Positions 1 through 8,167 of a stretch of DNA of 64,000 bases are shown here, piece after piece; the stretch's first letter is position 1; the number at the start of each line of letters is the position of its first letter. Position numbers and translations under genes: made by a program. The notes beneath the pieces are model-generated. The model was not told the origin of the DNA. It saw nothing but the letters and a program-made list of their open reading frames with translations, and searched no databases. This DNA comes from Halovenus halobia (GTDB lineage: Archaea; Halobacteriota; Halobacteria; Halobacteriales; Haloarculaceae): assembly GCF_051414135.1 (NCBI RefSeq), contig NZ_JBLKOA010000001.1, forward strand, positions 1,243,996-1,307,995, in the 5' to 3' direction.

Positions 1-236
1 GCCTGCCAGATGGTGCCGGCCGTGGCCCCGTCGCCGTACCACCAGACGCCCTCTGCGATCAGCAGGTTGTCCCACGGAATCGTGTACACGAGCGCCAGAC
101 AGAGCAAGATAGCAAGCCCACTCAGCGGCTCCGGGCCCGACCACGTCTCCGCCCGCAGGTAGACAGCGGCCGCGAGCACGAAGAGCAGGGGCAACACGAA
201 AATCAGGTGAAACTGGAGATAGGTCAACGGGGCCAT
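1..236 (-). CDS. crtY: Lycopene cyclase, N-terminal part (runs off window start)
   Basis: The visible 78 codons encode two to three hydrophobic segments and the stretch TIPWDNLLIAEGVWWYGDG, which is typical of the membrane-embedded heterodimer-derived lycopene beta-cyclases of haloarchaea. The family converts lycopene to beta-carotene, the precursor that is cleaved to retinal for rhodopsins. The start at 236 is preceded by a strong Shine-Dalgarno GGAGGT (rc of about 241-249), and the ATG overlaps the stop of a 32-codon upstream ORF by one base. The gene points away from the opsin genes but lies next to the Bat-like regulator, as in other haloarchaeal opsin loci. The C-terminal two thirds are outside the window. 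Confidence 0.85.
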   Translation of the reverse strand, partial: MAPLTYLQFHLIFVLPLLFVLAAAVYLRAETWSGPEPLSGLAILLCLALVYTIPWDNLLIAEGVWWYGDGATAGTIWQ

Positions 237-334
237 CAGAGACCACCTCCCAGTCCACCCGGACGGTCCGACTCACTCCCGCGCTGTGCTCGGTAGAACC
301 GGCCTCTGGCGACAGTCTCGTCCGGGCTAGTCAT
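236..334 (-). CDS. Possible 32-residue leader ORF ahead of crtY
   Basis: A small ORF begins at ATG 334, about 27 nt downstream of a TATA-like CGTTTTTATG (rc of about 357-366), as expected for a leaderless haloarchaeal transcript. It ends in TGA overlapping the crtY ATG by one base (TGATG), so the two would be translationally coupled. The peptide is Arg/Gly rich with no recognisable domain. It may be a real small protein, a leader peptide, or just the 5' leader of crtY. Its 3' end doubles as the crtY Shine-Dalgarno. Confidence 0.35.
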   Translation of the reverse strand: MTSPDETVARGRFYRAQRGSESDRPGGLGGGL

Positions 335-401
335 ACTGTAGAATTTACACGGTGGCATAAAAACGCTGCCCGCATACGTGTCAGGTACTGCCAACCCCCA
401 G

Positions 402-2390
402 TCAGTCAGTCTCGAAAAACTCCTCCAGGAGTTTTCGCTGGGCCGCCCGGAGGTGCTGGTGGTAGGTCTGCCGGGAGATATCCATCGACGCAGCCAGTTC
501 TTCCCCGGACACCGGCCGTGGGAACTCGAAGTAATCGCTGAGGTAGGCCGTTTCGAGGGCGGTGTACTGTCTGTCGGTCAGCCGGTCAGCAACGGCAGCG
601 ACGAACTCTGCGGTCGGTCGCGGGTCGCGTTCGCGCTCACGCTGGCGGACGAGATTCACGCCGGTATACGCTGACTCGAGTTCAGACAGCACCGACCGGA
701 CATCACCCTCGACGGGGAGGTCTACATGCAGTTGTGCGGTGTTCGAGTCTCCGGAGACCGACAAATCCCGCAGTGTCGCGCCGTACTCCGCGAGTTCTCT
801 GAAGACATCTGCTTCCTGCAGTTCGACCGAGGCGGCAATCGTGCCGTCTTGCTGAGCGATGACGAATCCGTCGGTTATGGTCTCACACTGCCCGATAATC
901 TCGTCGAAGTCTGCCTCGGACCCAGACATCGTGACGAACACCCGCAACACGTCATCCTCGATGGTCGACCCGTTGTAGCTGACTGACCCCTCCGAGACCT
1001 GTGCGAGTTCGATCAACGGGAACGACTCGTCGGTAATCTCGAAGCCCAGTTCCATCACCCGGTCGGCGGTCAGGACTTGCTTGGTTTCGACAGCGTTGAT
1101 ACCGCTTGCAATCATCTGCCCGAGCGCCTCGAAAATTTTGCACTCTCGGCGGTCGAGCACGTCAGAGCGCTCGGCGTAGACTGCGAGCACGCCGTAGGTC
1201 GCCCGCCGGTAGGTCAGCGGCACGACTGCCATCGAACTTGCGCCGTGCGTGGAGGGGGCTGCCGCCGCCGGGAGGCCGCCGTCTCCGGTGGCAACCTGGA
1301 CGGTTCCTTGCTCGATTGCCTGCTCGAAGATTGTCCCTTCCCACTCGGTAATGGTTTCGAGTTCGGCGGCCCCGCCGGCACCGCCGACGGAGACAGTCAT
1401 CCCGCCCCCGGGCGTCTGTGACTCGCCAATCCAGGCGTGACTGTAGCCGTCAGCCTGCGCAATCTCTGCACAGACTTCCTGTTCGATTTCGGCGCGGGTT
1501 TCGGAGTTCACTAGGATGTGGCTGATATCGTTGACAAGCCCGCTCATCCGGCCCAGCACGCGCTCCAGAGCCTGACGTTCCTCGCGCAGTGAGTCGGCCC
1601 GCTGTTTGGCGACTGCTTCGGCCTCTTTCCGGTCGGTCACGTCGTTCTGGAAGCCAACGAAGTGTGTCAGGTTGTCGTCTTCGTCGAACAGCGGTGCGAT
1701 AGTGACGTGATTCCAGTACGGCGTCCCATCCTCGCGGTAGTTGACAACCTCCACATCGACCGGTTCGCGGTTCTCGATGGCCTCGCGCATTTCCGTCACG
1801 GCTGCCTCGTCGGTGTCCGGCCCCTGCAGGAACCGGCAGTTCCGCCCCAGTGCAAGGTCGGCGCTGTAACCGGTCAGTTCCTCGTAGGCCTCGTTGATGT
1901 AGACCATCGGATTGTCCGGCAGCGATGGGTCCGAGATGGTGATCCCAATCGGGGCTTCGTCCACCGCTCTGATAATCGTCTCTGCCGTCGGCGTCGGCAG
2001 GTCATCACTCTCGACGCCGGTCACGTCCGCGATGGTCAACTCGACGACTGTCTCGGCCAGTCGCTCCGCGGTCGTCGGCCCATCTTTCGGGATGTACGAC
2101 GAGACGCCAGCGTCGATTGCCCTGCTCGCGACGTGTTCGTCTCCGTGAGCAGTGTAAAGAATGACAGGCAGGGTTTCGTAGTTCTGTCTGACCTCCTCCA
2201 GCAGTTCCAGACCGGTTCCGTCGGGGAGCTGATACTCCGTCACGAGGGTGTCCAGTCGGCCGTTTCTGAGTTTGCGTATCGCATCGGCGATAGAAGACAC
2301 AACCGTAACCCGGCACTCCCGGTCCTCGAGTGCCGAAATGGTCTCGCCGACGGGGCCGTCGTCGACGAGCAAGACTCGTGTTCGTACCAC
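402..2390 (-). CDS. bat: Bat-like light/redox regulator: pseudo-receiver, LOV/PAS, GAF, HTH
   Basis: A 662-residue multidomain regulator. Residues 1-115 form a response-regulator receiver fold with the acidic pair D10/D11, T80 and K102, but Glu52 stands where the phospho-acceptor Asp should be. Residues 135-257 are a PAS domain of LOV type: the motif GRNCRFLQG places Cys185 at the flavin-adduct position, with N217, N227 and Q248 at the other FMN-contacting positions. About 285-430 is GAF-like, followed by a Bat-type linker, and 595-655 is the bacterio-opsin activator HTH. Bat of Halobacterium activates bop and carotenoid genes; here the neighbours are halorhodopsin and crtY. The start is GTG 2390, with TATA-like AATTATTTATG about 27 nt upstream, suggesting a leaderless mRNA. 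Light sensing is inferred from conserved residues. Confidence 0.85.
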   Translation of the reverse strand: MVRTRVLLVDDGPVGETISALEDRECRVTVVSSIADAIRKLRNGRLDTLVTEYQLPDGTGLELLEEVRQNYETLPVILYTAHGDEHVASRAIDAGVSSYIPKDGPTTAERLAETVVELTIADVTGVESDDLPTPTAETIIRAVDEAPIGITISDPSLPDNPMVYINEAYEELTGYSADLALGRNCRFLQGPDTDEAAVTEMREAIENREPVDVEVVNYREDGTPYWNHVTIAPLFDEDDNLTHFVGFQNDVTDRKEAEAVAKQRADSLREERQALERVLGRMSGLVNDISHILVNSETRAEIEQEVCAEIAQADGYSHAWIGESQTPGGGMTVSVGGAGGAAELETITEWEGTIFEQAIEQGTVQVATGDGGLPAAAAPSTHGASSMAVVPLTYRRATYGVLAVYAERSDVLDRRECKIFEALGQMIASGINAVETKQVLTADRVMELGFEITDESFPLIELAQVSEGSVSYNGSTIEDDVLRVFVTMSGSEADFDEIIGQCETITDGFVIAQQDGTIAASVELQEADVFRELAEYGATLRDLSVSGDSNTAQLHVDLPVEGDVRSVLSELESAYTGVNLVRQRERERDPRPTAEFVAAVADRLTDRQYTALETAYLSDYFEFPRPVSGEELAASMDISRQTYHQHLRAAQRKLLEEFFETD

Positions 2391-2499
2391 AGAAACGAAC
2401 GGGGCGAGAGCGCATAAATAATTTTGTGCATCTGCCCCCGAATCACCGCTCGTTAGTACAAAAAAGCCCTCAATGTTGCCGGAAATTACCGCTGCTCGG

Positions 2500-3375
2500 T
2501 CAGTCGTCGGCCGGGGCCACGTCGGATGTTGACCCGTACTCGCTGCCGGCGCTGACTGTTCTGACGTTGTTGACGACGTATCTGATCACCAGCAGCGAGA
2601 AGCCGTACTTGGCGACGATATCGAACGCGCTGTAGCCCCACGAGGTAAGCCCAACGTTGCGAATCAGCGCGAGGCCCTCGTTGCCCATGGCCCACCAGAG
2701 CGTGTAGCCGAACCACAGCACGACGGTCAGGATTTTCAGCGTGTTGAATATCTCGGCGGTGCCCGCTGCCTTCGCGTCCTCGGGCCACTCGACCAGCAGG
2801 ATGTAGACGACAACGAGGAAGAAACTGACGCTGACGGCGTACCAGAACCACCGCAGCAGGTGCGAGGACGTCGTCAGCGCGGCTCCCAGTCCAGTCACCA
2901 TGATGGCGATATCGAAGACGATTGCCGTCACAATTTTGGTCAGGTTCGAGCCCGCGAGCAGGCCCAGCGCGAGCAGGATAAACGGCGTCGAGAACGCCCA
3001 CGTCAGATACCGGCCCCAGAGGCTAATCGTTCCGTCGTAGGTTCCGCCGCCGCTGAGGGTTGTCGACGTCCCGGCCAGCGCGTGGCCGTCCGGCATCTCG
3101 ATAATCGAGATCGTCAGCCCGGAGGCCAGACCAGTGTAACTTACAAGCGAGACTGCGGAGACAATCATCGTCGACACCACGATCAGTTGCGCCCGCGGGT
3201 CGGTGACGTTGCGGGCCATGTACGCAAACAGGAGCAAAGACAGCCCTGCCAGCGCGATGTTGAGGTAGATCGAACTCCCCAACAACGCGTCGTTGAGGAC
3301 GTGCTCGAACAGTTCGGCCTGTGTCGGTCCCTCTGCTGTACTCAGTGTAACCGCGAGTATTCCTGTGTCAGTCAT
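2500..3375 (-). CDS. hop: Halorhodopsin, light-driven chloride pump
   Basis: A seven-helix microbial rhodopsin of 291 residues. Helix C carries GRYLTWAFSTPFILLALG, giving T125, S129 and A136 at the positions of bacteriorhodopsin D85, T89 and D96: the TSA signature of inward chloride pumps. The retinal Schiff-base lysine is K256 in FDIVAKYGF of helix G. A Shine-Dalgarno-like GAGGTGG lies five bases before ATG 3375. It shares strand with the Bat-like gene and is separated from it by about 110 bp that includes a TATA box for bat, so the two are probably separate units. The pump hyperpolarises the membrane and brings in chloride in light. Confidence 0.95.
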   Translation of the reverse strand: MTDTGILAVTLSTAEGPTQAELFEHVLNDALLGSSIYLNIALAGLSLLLFAYMARNVTDPRAQLIVVSTMIVSAVSLVSYTGLASGLTISIIEMPDGHALAGTSTTLSGGGTYDGTISLWGRYLTWAFSTPFILLALGLLAGSNLTKIVTAIVFDIAIMVTGLGAALTTSSHLLRWFWYAVSVSFFLVVVYILLVEWPEDAKAAGTAEIFNTLKILTVVLWFGYTLWWAMGNEGLALIRNVGLTSWGYSAFDIVAKYGFSLLVIRYVVNNVRTVSAGSEYGSTSDVAPADD

Positions 3376-3418
3376 ACGTCCACCTCTTCGGGTGAAACAG
3401 GGAAGAAACAGCGGGCAT

Positions 3419-3424
3419 ACTAGT
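3419..3424. promoter_or_regulatory. ACTAGT palindrome upstream of hop
   Basis: ACTAGT lies 44-49 nt upstream of the hop start. The published upstream activating sequence of the Halobacterium bop regulon has an ACTAGTT core. The flanks here (CCTG and ATGCCC) match only partly, so a Bat binding site is a weak inference. Confidence 0.3.
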
Positions 3425-3621
3425 CAGGCTCGTAATTCGATATCGTTCAGAATTTGCTGGAAGAATCGTGCGAGACTTTTGAGAGCTATTCAGATTGTGT
3501 TTCCTTTCCAATAATCCCGTGAAAAAATCCGCATGTCCAATTTTGGGGGTCGCAGACTGGCGGCGCTCGCGTCCCCACGTCGTGGAGTAAGCCATTTGTG
3601 AGTCGCGGGAATTGTAGCGGT

Positions 3622-4959
3622 ATGCGCGTCGTGATTATCGGTGCAGGTGAAGTTGGAACGTCGATTGCCAGCAACCTCTCCAGCGACCACGACGTGGTCG
3701 TGATCGAGAACGACGAAGAGCGTGCCGAGCAACTCAAATTCGAGTTCGACGTGCTCGCGATAGCCGGCGACGGCACCTCGATGGCGGTACAAGAGGAAGC
3801 CAACGTCGGCGAGGCCGACATGTTCATCGCCTGTACCGACAACGACCGAACGAATCTCGTCGCCTGCGGGACGGCAAAGACGCTGGGTGACCCCTTTACG
3901 ATTGCCCGGGTTAAATCGATCGAGTATCTCCGGACGTGGGACCGCAAACACGGGGCCTTCGGCGCGGACCACGTCGTCTGTTCTGACCTGCTGACTGCCG
4001 AGAATATCGTCCGCGTGATTGGGCTCCCAACCGCAATCGACCTCGACCTGTTCGTGGGCGGGACGGTCCACATGGCCGAGTTCGAGATTGTCGAAGGTAG
4101 TCCCGTTGCTGGCCAGACCGTCGCCGAAGCCGACCGCTTCGACTCGCTCACCTTCGCCGGCCTCTTCTGTGGCGACGAACTGGTCATTCCGGACGGCGAG
4201 ACACGCATCGAGGAAGGGAACCGCGCCGTCGTCATTGGCAGTCCAGAGAGCGTCCGGGCTTTCGGCACCGATATCGCGCCCGATGACGCTGCCGAACGCG
4301 CTGACGATGTCGTGATTGCTGGCGGCACGGAGATTGGGTATCACACTGCTCGGCTGCTCGAAGAACAGTCGACAAAGCCCCGACTCATCGAAGCCAACGA
4401 GTCCCGTGCCCGTACCCTCGCCGAGGACCTGCCCAACACCGTGGTCATGCAACACGACGCGACCGATACGGACTTTCTCTCCCGCGAGCACGTCGACGAG
4501 TCGGACGTGTTGATTGCGGCGCTGAACTCCGACGAGCGCAACCTGTTGATTGCAGTCCTCGCTAAGCGACTCGGTGTCAGCCGCGTCATCGCAGTGGTCG
4601 ACAACACCGAGTACGTCACCTTGTTCAAGGAGATTGGCATCGACGTGGCAATCAACCCCCGAGACGTAACTGCCGAGGATATCACGCGGTTCAGCTTCGA
4701 GAACGTCGCGGAGAATCTGGCCGTCCTCGAAAACGACCAGGCCGAGGTGCTGGAACTACAACTCGAAGCAGACAGTATGATGGTCGGCAAAACAATCATG
4801 GCCCTCGACGAAGAACTCGACGGCCGATTCGTCATCGGCGCAATCACACGCGAGGGCGCGCTCATTACACCGCGTGGTAACACCGAACTTCAGGCCGGTG
4901 ACAAAATCGTGGTCTTCGTCGAAACCAGCTTTGCCGACGAACTGATGGCCGCGGTCTAG
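3622..4959 (+). CDS. trkA: Trk potassium uptake regulatory subunit TrkA
   Basis: A 445-residue cytosolic regulator with two RCK units in tandem, each a Rossmann TrkA_N domain followed by TrkA_C. The first nucleotide-binding loop GAGEVG is intact at the N-terminus. The second TrkA_N half begins near residue 225 with VVIAGGTEIG. The length matches the two-RCK TrkA family. ATG 3622 is preferred over an in-frame GTG at 3598 because the protein then begins directly at the first Rossmann strand. It is followed after 12 bp by trkH, so the pair forms a Trk K+ uptake operon, as expected for a salt-in organism. Confidence 0.93.
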   Translation: MRVVIIGAGEVGTSIASNLSSDHDVVVIENDEERAEQLKFEFDVLAIAGDGTSMAVQEEANVGEADMFIACTDNDRTNLVACGTAKTLGDPFTIARVKSIEYLRTWDRKHGAFGADHVVCSDLLTAENIVRVIGLPTAIDLDLFVGGTVHMAEFEIVEGSPVAGQTVAEADRFDSLTFAGLFCGDELVIPDGETRIEEGNRAVVIGSPESVRAFGTDIAPDDAAERADDVVIAGGTEIGYHTARLLEEQSTKPRLIEANESRARTLAEDLPNTVVMQHDATDTDFLSREHVDESDVLIAALNSDERNLLIAVLAKRLGVSRVIAVVDNTEYVTLFKEIGIDVAINPRDVTAEDITRFSFENVAENLAVLENDQAEVLELQLEADSMMVGKTIMALDEELDGRFVIGAITREGALITPRGNTELQAGDKIVVFVETSFADELMAAV

Positions 4960-4971
4960 CGACGTCCTCAT

Positions 4972-6486
4972 ATGTCCTCTCTGCCCAGAATCCGTGTCAA
5001 CGTGGGTGCAAGCCTCGACTTGACTGGTACGGTACTGGTCTATCTAGCCGTACCGATGGTCTTCCCGCTCGGGATTGCTGTCTACTACAGCGAGGCGCTG
5101 TTGCCCTTCGTTGTGGGAATTGCAGCGACACTCGTTCTCGGCGGTGGGATGAGTCTGCTGGGCGACCGGGAGGCAAATCTTGGGCCACGAGAGGCCTTTC
5201 TCGCCGTTGCGCTGATCTGGTTGCTCGTTGCTGCAGTCGGTGCGATTCCGTTTGTCGTCGCCGGGAACGGCACGATTGCGGGACCGATTAACGCTATGTT
5301 CGAGGCGATGAGCGGGCTGACGACGACCGGCGGGACGGTCTTTCAGGATTTCTCGGTCCACGGGAAGTCGATTCTGATGTGGCGACAGCTCATCCAGTGG
5401 CTCGGCGGGCTCGGAATTCTGATTCTCGCCACCGCACTGTTGTCTTCGCTGGGGGTTGGTGGGGCGCAACTGATGGAGACTGAGACTCAGACCACCAACG
5501 TCGACAAACTCACGCCGCAGATTTCGGAGACAGCCCAACTCATCTGGGGGCTGTATATTGGCATTACTGCCCTCGCTGTCCTCGTCTATTACGGACTTGG
5601 GCTTACCGGCCTCGCCCCGAATATGGGGCTGTACAACGCTGTTGCCCACGCCTTTACGTCGGTCGCGACGGCTGGATTCTCGCCCGAACCGGAGAGTGCC
5701 GCGGCGTTTGCCCCCGCCGCACAGTGGGCGATGATTCCGTTCATGCTCGTGGGGTCGACAAACTTCGTCCTGCTGTATCTGTTTATCAACGGCCAGCCGA
5801 TGCGTCTCCTTCGCAACGAGGAATTTCACTTCTATCTGGGGACGGTTGCCGTTTTTACGACGATCGTTATCAGTGCGCTGGTAATTGACCCCACAATCAA
5901 TTTCGGGCCCGAGGGGACGATCCGCCACGCGCTGTTCAACATCACCTCGATTATTACGACAACGGGCTATGCGAGCACTGACTACACGCTCTGGTCGTCC
6001 ACTGGCCAGCACATGATTTTCGTCTCGATGTTTCTCGGCGGGATGGTCGGTTCGACGACCTGCTCGATAAAATCGCTCCGGTGGCTCGTTGCGCTGAAAT
6101 CGCTGCGACGGTCGCTGTACACCAGTATCCATCCCGAAGCGATTCGCCCGGTCCGCATCTCGGACGAGTCGGTTGAGGAGTCGACGATTCGGGATATCTA
6201 CGCCTACCTGCTGTTGAGTCTGATTATCTTCTTCCTGCTCACAATCGTCATTGTCGTCGACGCCCAGCGACTCTCGGGGGTGACCGTCTCGGAGTTCGAC
6301 GCAATGGGTGCGGCGGCCTCGACGTTCCTGAACATCGGTCCTGCCTTCGGCGCGGCCGGCCCCTTCGGAACCTACGACATCTTCCCGACAAGCACGAAAC
6401 TCGTCCTGATCGTGTTGATGTGGATTGGTCGTATCGAGATAATTCCTGTACTCGTCCTGTTCACGAAGTCATTCTGGACCTCGTGA
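4972..6486 (+). CDS. trkH: TrkH-family potassium transporter with altered fourth pore loop
   Basis: A 504-residue membrane subunit of the Trk K+ uptake system. The four pore loops can be traced: SGLTTTGGT, TSVATAGFSP, ITTTGYAST and a fourth that reads GGMVGSTTCSIKS. The last normally reads GSTGGGIK or GSTAGGIK, as in the second TrkH of this window, so the glycine-rich part of the fourth filter loop is replaced by Thr-Cys-Ser without any frame change. It is translated with trkA just upstream. The stop codon abuts the stop of the convergent channel gene with no spacer. Confidence 0.92.
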   Translation: MSSLPRIRVNVGASLDLTGTVLVYLAVPMVFPLGIAVYYSEALLPFVVGIAATLVLGGGMSLLGDREANLGPREAFLAVALIWLLVAAVGAIPFVVAGNGTIAGPINAMFEAMSGLTTTGGTVFQDFSVHGKSILMWRQLIQWLGGLGILILATALLSSLGVGGAQLMETETQTTNVDKLTPQISETAQLIWGLYIGITALAVLVYYGLGLTGLAPNMGLYNAVAHAFTSVATAGFSPEPESAAAFAPAAQWAMIPFMLVGSTNFVLLYLFINGQPMRLLRNEEFHFYLGTVAVFTTIVISALVIDPTINFGPEGTIRHALFNITSIITTTGYASTDYTLWSSTGQHMIFVSMFLGGMVGSTTCSIKSLRWLVALKSLRRSLYTSIHPEAIRPVRISDESVEESTIRDIYAYLLLSLIIFFLLTIVIVVDAQRLSGVTVSEFDAMGAAASTFLNIGPAFGAAGPFGTYDIFPTSTKLVLIVLMWIGRIEIIPVLVLFTKSFWTS

Positions 6487-8121
6487 TCAGGTGAACCGTT
6501 CCTCGAACTCTCGGAGGTTGTCGTCGGTCCCGACGACGATGAGTTCGTCACTGGCGGTGATTGTCGTGTCAGGGCCGATCTCAGTCTGTGTCTCGTCACC
6601 GCGCTCGATTGCGATTACAGTACAGCCAGTTCTGTCACGAATGTTCGCGGTGGCAACTGTTTGTCCGTCGAGTTCTGGCGCCCTGAGTCGGCGGACCTCG
6701 ACCTGCTGGTCGACCGACAGGCGGTCCCGGTCGTCCAGCAGATATGACGTTGACATCCGCCCGGTGACCGTCGCGAGCGAAAGCACGTAGTCAGCACCCG
6801 CCCGGTAGGTTTTGGAGCTGTTTGCGTTGTCGTCGACGCGGGTGATTATTTCCACGTCCGGCGCTAGATCCCGAACCATCAGCGTCGCGAACTCGGTCAT
6901 CGTATCGCCCGGCAGCGCGAGTACGACAGTCTGTGCGTCTGCGACGCCCGCCTGTTCGAGTATCTCTGGCTCGGTTGCGTCTCCAACTACATCGACCGCT
7001 GGTTTCTCCTCGATGTCGACGACTGTGTGCGTAATTCCGGCCTCACTGAGGGCGTTTGCGACTGTTCGACCGACTGCGCCGTGGCCGACGACGACTGTCC
7101 GCCCGGCCTGGAACCGTCGAACTGAGGACTGGGTCATCTCGACCAGCGCCGTGAGCTGGTCTGGTCGGCCAGAGACGAGTAATACCGTCCCGGGTGGCAG
7201 TTCAGTCTTCGGTTCGGGTGAGGGGACGAACTCGCCGCGGATCCACGCGCCGACGACGTTGACGCCTGACTGCTCGCGGACCGTGCTGTCGGCAAGTGTC
7301 GTGCCAGCAAGGTCGCTACCGTGGCGAATCGATACCTCGACAAGTTCGAGGTCACCGTTGATTTCGATGGCCTCGTCGACTTCCGACTGCAGTGCGGTGG
7401 TTACTTTCTGGGCGAGACTCTGGCCGAGAAGCTGTCGCGGCGAGAGGACGTGGTCAGCGCCCGCGAGCCGGTGATATTTCGCCAGTTCTGGCTCTTCGAC
7501 GACGCTGACCACTGACACGTCCTCGGCAACTTCCTTGGCGGCCAGGACGATGCTGGCGTCGACCTGGTCGGAGACGTCTGCGAACAGCGCCCGGGCCGTC
7601 GAGAGCCCCGCAGCGGTCAGCCCCGCCGTCGACTCCGGGTCGGCCCTGATAGCCCGGTGACCGTTCTCGACGAGTTCGTCCGCGCGTTCGCGGTCGCGTT
7701 CGACGATGACATAGGGCACATTCTGTGCGTCGAGGTCAGCAATGAGTTCCTGCGTGCGGGAGGTGTACGAACAGATGACCACGTGGTCGCTCAGGTCGGT
7801 TTCGAGTTCTGTCGGCGCAGATGTCGACAGTGCTTGCTCGAGTACCGGTCCGACGAACACTGGCAATGTCCCGACCAGCAGTGCCATCCCCAGCAGGTCA
7901 GTGACCGCGATGTAGAGGTTCATCTGTGGGCTGTCCCACGGTGCCGACCCGCCGAAGCCGGTGGTGGTGAACATCTCGACGGCGAACTGAAACGCCTCCA
8001 GAAACGTCCGTGGCTCGCCCTCGTAGACGCGCATCCCGCGCATATAGCCAAGCGCCGTCAACACCAGGGCTACCGAAACGAAGCCAATATACCCCAGCGC
8101 ACGGCGCTTCCACCTATCCAT
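6487..8121 (-). CDS. Potassium channel-like protein with two RCK (TrkA) units
   Basis: A 544-residue protein with an N-terminal two-helix pore module (helices near 10-30 and 70-95) containing FTTTGFGG in place of the usual TVGYG filter. Two TrkA_N/TrkA_C units follow: the first opens with HVVICSY near residue 110, the second with VVVGHGAVGR near 340. This is the layout of Kch/MthK-type channels with duplicated RCK domains. ATG 8121 is preferred over an upstream TTG because a TATA-like TTTTAATAC lies about 27 nt before it. It is downstream of and codirectional with the second trkH, so it may gate or regulate that transporter. Confidence 0.85.
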   Translation of the reverse strand: MDRWKRRALGYIGFVSVALVLTALGYMRGMRVYEGEPRTFLEAFQFAVEMFTTTGFGGSAPWDSPQMNLYIAVTDLLGMALLVGTLPVFVGPVLEQALSTSAPTELETDLSDHVVICSYTSRTQELIADLDAQNVPYVIVERDRERADELVENGHRAIRADPESTAGLTAAGLSTARALFADVSDQVDASIVLAAKEVAEDVSVVSVVEEPELAKYHRLAGADHVLSPRQLLGQSLAQKVTTALQSEVDEAIEINGDLELVEVSIRHGSDLAGTTLADSTVREQSGVNVVGAWIRGEFVPSPEPKTELPPGTVLLVSGRPDQLTALVEMTQSSVRRFQAGRTVVVGHGAVGRTVANALSEAGITHTVVDIEEKPAVDVVGDATEPEILEQAGVADAQTVVLALPGDTMTEFATLMVRDLAPDVEIITRVDDNANSSKTYRAGADYVLSLATVTGRMSTSYLLDDRDRLSVDQQVEVRRLRAPELDGQTVATANIRDRTGCTVIAIERGDETQTEIGPDTTITASDELIVVGTDDNLREFEERFT

Positions 8122-8167
8122 ACCGGCTGGACGCAACGCTCGTATTAAAACTCCGTGACTGCTCCGG

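Noticed and set aside
3490..4491. 333-codon open frame antisense to trkA
   Set aside because: Lies opposite both Rossmann domains of TrkA and ends in the intergenic region without any motif.
5044..6132. Long open frame of 362 codons antisense to trkH
   Set aside because: Composition is Arg/Pro/Gln rich and neutral to basic, unlike haloarchaeal proteins; it is a shadow of the G/C-biased third positions of trkH.
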